DNA from: Cristatella mucedo | Lineage: Eukaryota > Bryozoa > Phylactolaemata > Cristatellidae | Direction of reading: 5' to 3' | Assembly (NCBI GenBank): GCA_009760855.2 | Contig: WPIO01000001.1 | Coordinates: 8,740,501 to 8,804,500 of the forward strand | DNA: 64,000 bases | Shown: one piece after another, positions 46,210 through 56,500 of the stretch | How the letters are laid out: every line of letters begins with the position of its first letter | Numbering within the stretch: the stretch's first letter is position 1 | Translations under genes and position numbers: made by a program | Notes under the pieces: generated by a model | Seen by the model: only the letters and a program-made list of their open reading frames with translations | What the model was told of the DNA's origin: nothing | Database searches by the model: none

Positions 46210-46290
46210 CCAGCAGCAAATGTAAAATGCCTAGAGAAATATTGAGTTCTCCAAGGGCACTTTATCAAGTGCATTATTATTATCGTTGCT
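46210..46290 (+). mobile_element. LINE-B tail remnant
   Basis: GCAAATGTAAAATGCCTAGA, then TTGAGTTCTCCAAGGGCACT and TTATTATTAT. Only the terminal segment is present, opposite in direction to the LINE-A fragment beside it. Confidence 0.7.
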
Positions 46291-46571
46291 GCAATGGATA
46301 TTGTTAGTCTCATGGAGAAGAGCAGTTTCAGTGGAGTATTGTCACTTCAATCCCGATTAATATTTTCCTGACAGTATATCTTCCTAATGTGCTCTAAAAG
46401 TTGCTTAACACAAATCTCGTCGAGAATTATAAACAAAAATGAAGAAAGACTGTGCGATATGTATACAGGACCTCTAAATCCAGTCCACCCTTTAATTTAT
46501 TGGCCGCAATTGCTTATTTGAAAGACTTTTGAACAAACCTTTTGTATTTAGCGAAGCATTAAAAACGTGAG

Positions 46572-46880
46572 TTGTGGCTAGACTATGTTTGTTCACCAGT
46601 CAGTGAAGATAGGAGTGTTCATGAAATAGGGTCGCCAGATGACGAGCTTGTTTTATTATTTCTGACAACACATGCCACTTCGTACTCACAAACTATTGAA
46701 AGTTGTTTAAGGGAGGTCGCAGGTTACTACTCTACGCTTGGAGTAGTTGCAGGTTGCTTTATGGTAGTATTAATACGTGCTCTTTTTAAACGGAGAAAGG
46801 GGAAAAAGTTTTGGTCGAACGGTTCATATCTGGGCAATGACACCGCTCAGAATTGGTTAGCAAACGATTCACTGCCCTAG
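46572..46880 (+). CDS. Possible membrane-anchor and cytoplasmic-tail exon, unassigned
   Basis: An open frame of about 100 codons. After a soluble-looking part (PDDELVLLFLTTHATSYS) it has a hydrophobic run STLGVVAGCFMVVLIRALF followed at once by KRRKGKKF, the pattern of a transmembrane helix with a stop-transfer basic cluster, then a polar tail with a tyrosine (NGSYLGND) ending DSLP and a stop. It could be the last exon of a single-pass receptor. I see candidate acceptors (for example CAG near 46728) but none decides. It may also be chance. Confidence 0.25.
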   Translation: MWLDYVCSPVSEDRSVHEIGSPDDELVLLFLTTHATSYSQTIESCLREVAGYYSTLGVVAGCFMVVLIRALFKRRKGKKFWSNGSYLGNDTAQNWLANDSLP

Positions 46881-47389
46881 AAATTTGCTCTGGTTTGGCT
46901 AGAAGGCCTTCTTTTTACGAGTGAAAACAGAGTCACTTGATTTTCCAAGCTTGCGGGTGTCTACGTGGAGGAACTATTTGAAATTGGCTAGATTTCCAGC
47001 GAGTTCCAACCGTACAAAAGTACCCAGGCGCTGCAAAATGTTCATTTCTGTAATTGCATGCCTATAATAACACAGTGACACAGATACAAACCGCATCCAT
47101 TCCAGCATGCGATATTGTGAGGATACAGAGATGAGAGTTCGTTCGATTGAAAGATTATTATCCGGGCGAGAAAGAAAAAGACTTGGCAAGATTTAAAAAG
47201 AGAGAATAGAGTGAAATAGTATGCAAATTATCAGCTTGTGTGTTGAACTCGAATTTGCATTTCATTTTTATATAACATCATCAAAAACATTTGTTAAAAC
47301 GCCAGTTTGTCTCCTTAGTTGGACTGAAAGTGTACATTTCAAGCAGAAGCTGCCTTTATTGGGATGCGTTAAAACTAATTGTTTTTAGT

Positions 47390-47480
47390 ATTACGCTTCA
47401 TTTCTATAGCACCCTTTGAGAATTATATCCAGATCCAGGCGCTTTACATCTTGCTGTAAGAGAATCAATATCCAAGCATG
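47390..47480 (-). mobile_element. LINE-B tail remnant
   Basis: Reverse of the terminal segment: ATAGCACCCTTTGAGAATTA and CAGGCGCTTTACATCTTGCT. Confidence 0.6.
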
Positions 47481-48094
47481 CAAAAGCAAGCAAATATCGA
47501 GGTCAGAGGTCGAGGTCAGAAAGATAAAGAAAACTTGAAATACTCAAGGCCATCAATAAGTAAGACCAATGACTAGTAAGGTGCACTGAATCATGCACAA
47601 GTTACCACGAAAAGCGAACCTGAAAAGAAAGAGACAGGTTTAATGGGGCAGAGTTCAAGCTGACCGGAGCAGACGCTTCTTTGCCTGAAACGGGGTATAG
47701 TGATTGTTTTTTCAAACTTCTACTCTCACCGACGCTAGCTGGTGAATCGGAGCCCAGTGTCGCTGTCGCTTGGTGCTAGCAGGAACGCCGCTCAATCCTA
47801 GCTCAGCGTTCCTGCTGATTGAAAACGATAGCTTTCTGTCAGCAGTTAGCATCCACCCGAGGTGATAGTTACAACGCTGCCAAGTACTGTTTAGTAAGAG
47901 TGCTCCCTAAAGCCGTCTGGTGTTTAGCCAGACGAGCGATCACTACTCACCCAACATTTGGTAGCAGAGAATTGTTAATGTTATGAAATTGATCGATCGG
48001 TACACTGGTAGGACGGCATTAATGCAAGAGGTATTTAGAGAAGGCGGCGAGCTTTTGTCCTAGCTCATTGCTCTCGATCGTGCGGCGGTTCATA
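47481..48094. other. No feature recognised
   Basis: A local inverted motif (TAGCAGGAACGCCG with CGTTCCTGCTGA, about 47777-47818) is present. Nothing else is assigned. Confidence 0.3.
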
Positions 48095-49075
48095 GTAATA
48101 ATATTAATAATGCACTTGATAAAGCCCCCTCACATAACTCAATCTCTTTCTAGGCGCTTTACATTTTCTGCAAAGGGAAACGCGATTGAATGGTGACTAA
48201 TATTATGCTTGATAACCAACATGAATAACATGGTTAGGGGCGACATGCACAGGGTCAGCATGCAAATGTGGTTAGTGTCAGCATCCACAGTGTCAGCACG
48301 CATAAGCACATCAAGGACGAATCACAGAGATTCACTAAATGCTGTCCTAAATAGGTGTATTTTTAAGTTCTTTTTAAATGTGGTCAAGTCAGGGAATGTT
48401 CTGACGCAAGTCAGGAGGGAGTTCCAGGCTTTAGGAGCATACGAACTAAATGCACGGTCTCCAAAGGATTTGAGGTTTGTTCGAGGTATTGGTAGACTGT
48501 TGGATTCCGAAAAGCGGGTGGTACGATGCTTGGCTCGTGAGGGAGTAGATCTGAGAGATAGACTGGAGCCAAAGAATGAAGTGACCAAAAAGTGAGCGAC
48601 AAAACTTTGAAGTCAATCCGTTGCTTAACTGGGAGCCATTGCTGGTCGGCGAGAAGTGGTGTGATGTGGAAACTGCGACGCTCACGACAGACAAGACTAC
48701 CTGCAGAGTTTTGCACGAGCTGCAATGGCCTGATCGCACATGCCGGTAGGCCAGTAAGCAGTGAGTTGCAGAAGACGAGACGGGATGTCACGAATGAGTG
48801 GACCAACTTAGACGTGGCATCCTTATCTAAACAAGCCCGAATTTTAGCAACGTTATGTAGCTGAAAGTAGGCAGACTTGATTGAGGAGCTGATGTGGTCG
48901 TCTAGCGAGTGGTCACTTTGGAACATGACACCTATATTTCAAGCTGATTCAACAGGAGATATGCTGGCAGAGCCAAATTTGAGCATCAGCCTTTTTAAAT
49001 ATCTGAATCACATTGGGTTTGCCCACAACTAGTAAATTAGTTGTATCATCGTTTAGTTTTAGAAAATTTGCTGCC
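48095..49075 (-). mobile_element. LINE-B 3' fragment, about 1 kb, well preserved
   Basis: Minus frame 48411-48926 (171 codons): SIKSAYFQLHNVAKIRACLD, ATSKLVHSFVTSRLVFCNSL, LQLVQNSAGSLVCRER, LPVKQRIDFKVLSL, LAPVYLSDLLP. The 5' side reaches the DDTTNLLVV-like block near 49050. The 3' end has the terminal hairpin-like segment and AATAATATTAATAATG at 48095. Confidence 0.88.
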
Positions 49076-49099
49076 ATGAAAGATATGCAACTTAAGCAT

Positions 49100-49318
49100 G
49101 TCATGCCCTGTTTTACTCAAAATTCTGTCATAAGCTTATATGCGGAACAACCGGTGGCCTTAAAGGATGATTCTGAGCAGTTGCGCCGTAAGCTTACTCA
49201 CCTGTATACCTCCTTGGCCCACGGAAAGGCCGAGCTTGAGGACCAGCGCTTTCAGCTCGAGCACGAAAGGCTCGGCGAAAGACGGCACATTTATTTATTG
49301 ATTTTGTGCAAAATCTAA
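49100..49318 (+). CDS. Coiled-coil-like coding fragment, unassigned
   Basis: The open frame reads KDDSEQLRRKLTHLYTSLAH, then GKAELEDQRFQLEHERLGER, and ends HIYLLILCKI with a stop at 49316-49318, followed at once by AATAAA. Heptad-like Leu spacing with many charged residues suggests a coiled coil. Third codon positions in the middle part are mostly G or C, unlike the AT-rich flanks, which suggests real coding history. It starts directly after a LINE-B copy. It may be the end of a gene exon, a retrocopy, or a retroelement ORF; I cannot name a family. Confidence 0.4.
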   Translation, partial: VMPCFTQNSVISLYAEQPVALKDDSEQLRRKLTHLYTSLAHGKAELEDQRFQLEHERLGERRHIYLLILCKI

Positions 49319-49504
49319 TAAAACGAATGGCATGCAAATTAGTGCAAACAGCAAGAATAAAATAACCCATCGTTTGATGTAGCCGTAGCTGTGGTGTTGA
49401 CCTTCTGATGACTTGTAAAAGTCAAGGTCACGCGTATTACACTGAAGCTCAGTTATTTATGGCGATATCATCAAATCAACAGATTTACTATCAGAAGTTT
49501 TTTT

Positions 49505-50358
49505 AGGCTGACGCGTAAAATCGGCTCGATCAGCATATCTCCTGCTGAATCTGACGAAATCTAGGTGTCATGTTCCAATATGTCCTTTCGTTAGACGACC
49601 ACACCAGCTCCACAATCAAGTCTGCCTACTTTCAGCTATATAACATTGCTAAAATTCGGGCTTGTTTAGTCAGGGATGCCACTTATATGTTGGTTCATGC
49701 ATTTTTGACATATTGTCTCGACTTCTCTAAATCACTGCTTGCTGGTCTACTAGCCTGTGCATTCAGGCGCTTACAGCTGATGCAAAACTCTTCAAATAGG
49801 CTTGTCTGTTGTGAGTGTCGCAGTTGCCACATCACATCACTGCTCACCGACCTGCACTGGCTACCAGTCAAGCAACGCATCGACTTCTAGGTTTTGTCGC
49901 TCACTTTTTGGTCACTTCATTCTTTGGCTCCAGCCTATCTCTCAGATCTACTCCTCCACTAGGTTAAGCATTCTACCACCCGCCTATTGGAATCTAAATG
50001 TGTACCTATAACTCGTACAAACCTCAAATCCTTTGGAGACCGTGCATTTAGTTCGTAAACTCCCAAAGCCTGGAACTCCCTCCCGACTTGCGTCAGAACA
50101 TCCCCTAACTTGACCACATTTAAAAAGAATTTAAAAACACACCTATTTATGGCAGCATTTAGTGGGTTCCTGTGATTCGTCCTTCATGTGCTTATGCTTG
50201 CTGACACTGTCCATGCTGCCACTAACCACATTTGTATGCTGACCGTGTGCATGTCACCCCTAACTATGTTATTCATGTTGTTTGTTTATCAAGCATGATA
50301 TTACTCACCATTCAATTGCATTTTCCTTTGCAGCAAATGTAAAGCGCCTAGAAAGTCA
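49505..50358 (+). mobile_element. LINE-B copy, cut off inside its 3' terminal segment
   Basis: Covers the region from before TIKSAYFQLYNIAKIRACLV (49612 on) to AAATGTAAAGCGCCTAGAAA at 50337-50356, where similarity stops. The AGATTGAGTTCTCT block and the TTA tail are missing. Confidence 0.85.
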
Positions 50359-51756
50359 TCGACAGTTTTGCGTCATCCTCGTTCATTTTGCATCAATTTA
50401 TGCTGTTCTGTTCATCTTACCGTGTTGTTTAGCACTCTCGCTGATGCTCAATGTATAATGGAGGAGTGTAGTGGTTGCTTATCTATCTGCTAGCCCGCCG
50501 AGCGGCTCACATTCCGTCAGCAAGTGATTCTTCGGATCGTCTTCATCCTCGTGTACGTAAACGAGCTCACTTAACTGCTGCAGCAAGTAGCCGAACACGC
50601 AATGAGCGTCGAATACCGAACATACCAAGAAAACTAGTCCCTTTGCGGGAAAAGCCCGGGTAGCTCTACAGTGGGACGTTGTTGTATCGGAGGATTCTGC
50701 TACTCGATGGGAAAGGTCTAGCTCTTGCCTATTCATTGTCCAGGCTGTGAGAAAGCATTTGCCGAGGGCATGCTTTTCTCCAAGTCCAAACTAGCTATAG
50801 CCGGAACCGCCATCGATTCTGGTTGAAGATTGGTGTTTTAGGGATAAAATAGCAGAGCTTTGCATCGATAGGACGCAAAGATAGCAAAATTACCCAATGT
50901 TGAGTAGTTGTTATCGCCTTGCTATAGAACAACCTGGGGCGTGTTCTGCACTTAGGATGTCACCATCTTATCCCATAACTTATCTTGGGGTTTTTTGGGA
51001 TGCAATATATGTCTCAATCAAAACGTCTAGGTGAGCAATCATTATAAGTGCTGCTGGTCTCACATTGAACTTTTGCTGTGCAACACTGCTGCTTACAAAA
51101 AGACGATACTTGTTACTACTGGTGCCGCCATGATTGTCATTCCTATTGATTTAGATCATAGTTTTCATCATAATCCACGTGGCGAAAACTTGGAACTCGT
51201 CGAACTCATTTAGGTACAATTCTTTTTCAGTTACGATTCTTGAAGGCCGCTCCCTAGGAGGGGCTCGATTTCACTTTCCGGAGATCTACCGTGCTACAGG
51301 AATGGCTGCAGCTATTCGTTCTTTTACGCTGTAGCTTTCTGGTAAACAAGCCTCCGTTGAAGATCCATAATCTGCGAGATACATGTTGCCCACAGGAGAA
51401 ACTGGTGCTGCATAGGACCATCTGGAGAAATGATCTCTTTGGAATGCCAAACCCGCTCGGCGAAGAGGTGTACCCTGCAGCTTGCCAAGCGGTGCAGCCG
51501 AATGTCATGTACCGGCTCGGTGTGACAAGGTTCGCGATAAGCAGGCGATCTTGTCAACAGCGGTTCTGGCACTATCCTACTTACCGTTAAGCTGGGGTAG
51601 TGAGTTCGTTGGCATGAGTTTCCGGCGGTATTGCAACAATTTGGCCTCATTGTGTGAGTCATTAGTATTTTTAATTAAACATAATTTTGTCTGCTAGCTT
51701 TTGTTATTACACGGATCAAAGTGAGGCCTTTTGTCATTTTAACTTTCATTTTTTAG
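50359..51756. other. Unassigned region with overlapping frames
   Basis: Frames at 50475-50663, 51291-51590 and 51482-51697 (plus) and 51324-51662 (minus) are open but not recognised. A plus reading near 50730 gives HCPGCEKAFAEG, faintly like a zinc-finger piece. The region may be the body of an unknown element that ends with the exon-like segment at 51757. Confidence 0.25.
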
Positions 51757-52001
51757 AAGCACCTCAGTGCACACTTAGCCATTAGTCGAGATATTTTGTA
51801 CGTTAGACCGACTGTTATGGACCGAGCTGCTACTTTAGCAGCTGAGACTATTAAATTAAAGGCTCTATTAAAGGCCGGTCAAGGAGCCCAACTACCTAGT
51901 GGACCTGGATTTGGACTCGGACTGCAGAGCAGGAATCTTCACGTTATTGCGGCCGCTTTCCTAAAAGAAACTGAGAAAGATGTGTATACCAGCATGTACA
52001 C
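51757..52001 (+). CDS. Candidate internal exon with good splice sites, family unknown
   Basis: A strong acceptor (pyrimidine run ending TTTTTTAG at 51756) opens in phase 0 with KHLSAHLAISRDILYV and continues RPTVMDRAATLAAETIKLKA, QGAQLPSGPGFGLGLQ and HVIAAAFLKETEKDV to MYT, where a donor GTAAGA (52002) follows in phase 2. The frame is open throughout, about 81 codons, with a likely helical first part and a Gly/Pro-rich middle. No domain is recognised. The neighbouring exons were not found. It could belong to a gene or to an unknown mobile element. Confidence 0.4.
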
Positions 52002-52256
52002 GTAAGAAATCTTGTGGAAATTCGTTTAAAAGATTAAGACTTTCAAGATACTCCACCGAAATATCTTATACATTTCTGAATATTTAGCTAAGAATAATTG
52101 TTTATAACTCAATGCTCAGCTTAGCGTTTTATTTCAACAATGAAAGTGCATATTTATCTAAATTATAGTGAATTATCTTCCTTCATTTGGTTGAAACGAC
52201 GCTTATCATGGCTGTACCATCGTAGTAGTAGTACAAATATTACAAGAGCTGTTGCA

Positions 52257-52372
52257 TGGGTACTGATGGGGTAGGAGCTGCTGTTGTGTGAGTGCTGATG
52301 TGGTAGGAGCTGCTGCTGTGTGGGTGCCGATGGGGTAGGAGCTGCTGCGGTGTGGGTGCTGATGCTACCCGA
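52257..52372. repeat. 32-bp minisatellite, about 3.5 units
   Basis: The unit TGGGTGCTGATG-GGGTAGGAGCTGCTGCTGTG recurs with few changes at about 52257, 52289 and 52321, plus a partial copy at about 52353. Confidence 0.85.
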
Positions 52373-52871
52373 CCTTGCACAGAGTCAACGCTTGCAAAGC
52401 ATGTTTCAGAGAATCGTAGGCAAGCAGTGGCTGCAGGAGCTCCAGTTTTGCTAAAAATTTAGTAAATAATTCTTGAAAAACAGCCAGCAGTATATAACGC
52501 TTTCGTCGAAACTTGGAAAGTGATACTTAGGCTGTCCCTTTAGTTACAGGTAACAAAGATCGTGCGTGACCTGCGATCCGTATGAAGAGCGTTTTGAGAC
52601 CTCTCAATCGGAGCTCAATGAGTTAGCCGATTGTGCTGTTCTAGGATGACATGCGCACATTCCTAGACCTGTCGACTATCACGGTCGATTTCCCGAGAAC
52701 ACGCGAAGCGAGAACTAATACGCATCTAGTTTAATTTCAGTCTGAATTTTGGTTTAACTTTGAGAAACTAATTAACCCTGCCCCATATGCCCGTATTCGT
52801 TGCCTCTGCACTAAAGTCACTGGCGGGCGGGCTCGTGGACGGTTGTATGATAAAGCCACAGGGGTAATTCA
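52373..52871. other. No feature recognised
   Basis: Downstream of the gene 1 poly(A) signals. Nothing is assigned. Confidence 0.3.
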
Positions 52872-52905
52872 TTTATTAAATCAGTATGCAGCTAATTAAT
52901 TTATT
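52872..52905 (-). promoter_or_regulatory. Two polyadenylation signals downstream of gene 1
   Basis: AATAAA occurs on the minus strand at 52905-52900 and again at 52877-52872, about 400 bases after the gene 1 stop codon. They would give a 3' UTR of about 400-430 nt. No cleavage site was tested. Confidence 0.45.
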
Positions 52906-52910
52906 GTCGA

Positions 52911-53081
52911 TCAAAACTGAACACCAATTAGCGTGCACTGCCGCTGCTGGAGCCGGTGGCCCACTGACGTCCACGGTCCTCTTATTCTCCTTTCAAGCCA
53001 AGCTGGAGCAGCCACTGTTATAATGAGGATAGCGACCAGCAGCAAGGACGGTGCTACACTGCTACTCGTTTTACATTTCAT
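52911..53081 (-). other. Short hydrophobic reading frame in the presumed 3' UTR of gene 1
   Basis: An ATG at 53081 opens a frame beginning MKCKTSSSVAPS, followed by a strong hydrophobic run (LLLVAILIITVAA) and PAWLERR, and running to a stop at 52911. It looks like a signal peptide or a GPI tail. I found no phase-1 donor after it; the only GTCAGT nearby is phase 2. It lies between the gene 1 stop and the two AATAAA signals. It may be chance, an alternative last exon of gene 1, or exon 1 of another gene. Confidence 0.3.
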
Positions 53082-53296
53082 TGACGATAAACTGAACAAT
53101 TGAACTATAAATGACAATGATTTGGGTGAGGACGAGCAAGCCGTACACCAACTCCCACACTCTACGTCCTGTCCTTTCCCTCTACCCTCTCCTCTCTGAC
53201 GCGGGCGTGCGATTAGGTAAATGAATTATCAAGCAACTCAAGCAACGCTGAATTGTCCGGACGATTCGAGCGGCTCGCGTCCCAGTCGATCCGCAG

Positions 53297-53517
53297 CTAC
53301 CACCACGGTCCACCAGCGACACTTTGCCAAGACACGCTGGCAAGGGCGGTCAGTGTGGCAATAGTCGCGGCACCACTTCGCTCACGAGCTCCATTGCACA
53401 GGTCGCCTGTGCAGCGACAGTCGTAGCCTTCCATGGCGAGAAGGGAGGTCGAGTAGTACTTGCATGTGCCCATGTCGATCGAGTCGGACGAGCCCAACTG
53501 TGTGCAAGTTCGCTGCA
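53297..53517 (-). CDS. Gene 1 exon 3: second half of Ly6 domain and C-terminal tail
   Basis: The acceptor TTTCAG is followed by TG-CAG-CGA-ACT-TGC, so the phase-1 junction gives Val-Gln-Arg-Thr-Cys. Five cysteines follow (RTC, GTC, DCRC, LCN), closing with the family signature DLCNG. The tail after CNG is about 30 residues, small and hydrophobic, ending GGPWW and a stop at 53297. The last cysteine is next to Asn, which is the most conserved position of the Ly6 fold. Confidence 0.85.
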
Positions 53518-56500
53518 CTGAAACTGAAACAGCCATGTTTCGCTCTTCTAGAAGAACTGTATCGTGCACTATGCAAGCAGCTGCTAATTGTTTTCTCTCT
53601 CGGATTCTCTGTTTACTCCTTTCTTTTTTTCATGTCTTTCTTTCTCCAACTATCGCTCAAACGCTAAGGTAAAGCTGTAAACTATTCCTATCGCACGGAG
53701 CCATGAAAGCCAGCGGCTTTTGCCAAGGAGTATGATCATTCAATGCTCCATTACCGAGAATGAGCTATTTAGCTTTTATTAACATTATATTACATTATAT
53801 ATTATATATATATATTATATTATTATTTTTATATTATATATGTATTATATTATGTTATATTATTGTTATTAGCATTAGCTATGACAGAATTGAATGATAT
53901 ATTTCGGTATGCAATTGAGCAGGGATGCTTATTTTCTCGTACACTCTTGGCACAGCCATGCAGCTTAAGATCTGTACAGCTGCTAGCATTTTTAACATCT
54001 TGAGCACATGAAAATCTATATACGCGTAATAATTTTGGGAACCAATGTCGAATTAATCTTCAAATGAATACATTCTAGCAGAGAGCGAAATCACAATATC
54101 CCTGTTCTCATCGCCTGAGGTCTACCGAAAGTAAGTTTCCTCTTATAATTGCTCTTCAATCTCTTTGTACCGTCCAGGTTGCGCATACCCTTGGCTCTAC
54201 GTAGAAAGCTGGTGGCTGACTCTGCTTGATTAAAAAGCACGCCTAAACTATATGCGGTTATCAGACGCGCATCACATGTGCTGTTTCACATTACGTCACT
54301 CGTCTACGCTGGGTGCTGCACTAATTTGTTCCAGATTCATGGCTACCGCCTGCTTACGTAAAGAGACGGTCAACCAATTAGGACGTCCCGTTTATTGGAA
54401 CGCTTTTTTGAGAAAGCTGATGTATGCGTGCGTGCTACTCACCGATCACGGAGCCGAGCGTCAGCTTCTTCTTGGTACAACTTAAAGTGCCGTTGGGGCA
54501 CTGCCGTACCGTAGCTCGGTTTCCGTGAGCGAACGGGTCATCGCAAGCTGTACTGTTTTCAGAGGCGACGCATTCGTGACATGCCAATGAGTGTGCAAGT
54601 TGAATTCCTGAAAGAATGAACCAGCGAACGAATGCTATCAGGCGAGTTCGCGACACGGCTTCCGCTTCCGCTGGCACGTGCACGGCGTCGAATCGACACT
54701 GCAGACTGTCGTAGTGCTGCACCGAGAAGATCTCGCAGCTAGAGGGAAATGTGAAATATTTTGCCACGCCCTGCTGCGCGTACGTTATTCATGCTGTTTG
54801 CATTTTATTTGGTGGGCCCCTGTTTTTAAAAAGACGGCTATCTTACAACTACTGAACGGCAACTAGGAATACTAAACGCTACTAAGAACTACGTGAAATC
54901 TCAACAAGGCTTAAAATTGCGGCTCGAAATTTTCTAGCTGCCTAAAAAGAGATTTAGTTCTCGTAGGGAAGGTATACACATCTTTTAGTGTTATCATCAT
55001 TATTATTGTTATTATTATAACCGTAACCAACCGCACAGCCTCCCTGAACAGCTCGTGGTACGCTGGCTTTTATCTGTGCGGCACAGCCCTACCACGCATG
55101 TAAGTTTCTAGAGCAAACTGCTTGGAGTGCTGAATTTTCTCACGACATCCGTGCCCTCACTTCGAATTGACAGCTGTGCGATCGTTCAAGGGATCTGACG
55201 GGCTTCCGGTCTGGGATTTTGCTCCCACGAATCAACACCGGCTGCCAGTCGGCTAGCCCTAATGGCCTTGGTAATACGGCAAATGGCTCTTTTCCACAAA
55301 TGGCTAAGAACCCACATCGTCTTCTCGTTTGCCTCGTTTAGAGACCTTTCAACAAGTCCATTACCTCAGGGCCCCGTCGCTAATATTGCACCTCCGCTGA
55401 CCTTCAAACTGTTACGCACCACTATTCGATTACCGAACTTTTGAAATTTTTATCTTCACTAAACATCTTTTTCGCGCTAGGTCGTTTCAATAATTGAAGA
55501 AAATGTAATAAATAACAGCAACCGGTGTGTTGCACTCTTTCCTTATCAACACCCCACGGCCGTAACCGCTAGACAATTCCCAACTCAACGTTCTGCTTCC
55601 ATTTAGAAAGAGAACGTTGCGAACGCAACTACATTACGGCGGGTCCCTCGACAGTATTTAAGTATGTTGGTTATGGTTGGTTAAGTATGATGTCAATGGT
55701 GTCTGTACGGTGGTTTCAGAGTTCTAATTGCTGGAAATCGGATTCGGAAACAGCCTCGGTAAGTACACGCCGTCATGGAGAGCGAAGCAAATGGCCCACC
55801 CTCGAGTCCAAGTCCACCATCTTGATTGGCTGGGTTTTTCCGGTCGTTTCCGTGCTAGCAGCGAGCGCGGTGCAGCGAACTCACCGACGCTCTCCAAGAG
55901 CGCGTCTGCCTGGGCAAAGGCACCCAGAAAAGACTCATGAACACGAGCAAGCTGATTGTGTGGATTTATTTCGGGGCTTGCACTCAGGCACATCTACGGA
56001 GACTGCAGCTCCGTGAATTCGTTGAATTAAAAACCGCCAGCCTTAAAGTTCCGCTTTGGTGAACCTACGGCAACACGGTTTTAAAAATACTAATGAGATT
56101 GAGTCACCGAAAGCAGTAAAGGGGGCCTTCTGCCTATCACCACCATGTTAATAATAATAGTAGCTGCAATAAATATAAAGCTTTGTATGGTGCCTCTAAA
56201 CTTAATCTGTTTCTAGGCACTTCACTCATGATGTGAAAGATGCATGAATATATGGTTAGTTATTACAACCACAGTGTCAACATGCATAATATGATTAGTG
56301 GTAGCACGCACAGTGTCAGTGCCAATAAGCGCACAAAGAACATCGCACAAGGATCCGGCTAATGCTGTGATGAAAGAGCGCATTTTAGCTTCTTTTTAAA
56401 TATCATCAAGTCAGGGGATATCGTGACGTCACTTGATAGTAATGTAGTGTATCGTATCTCCGTCTATAACTCCACAGAGCCACAAAGACTAAATGTACGT

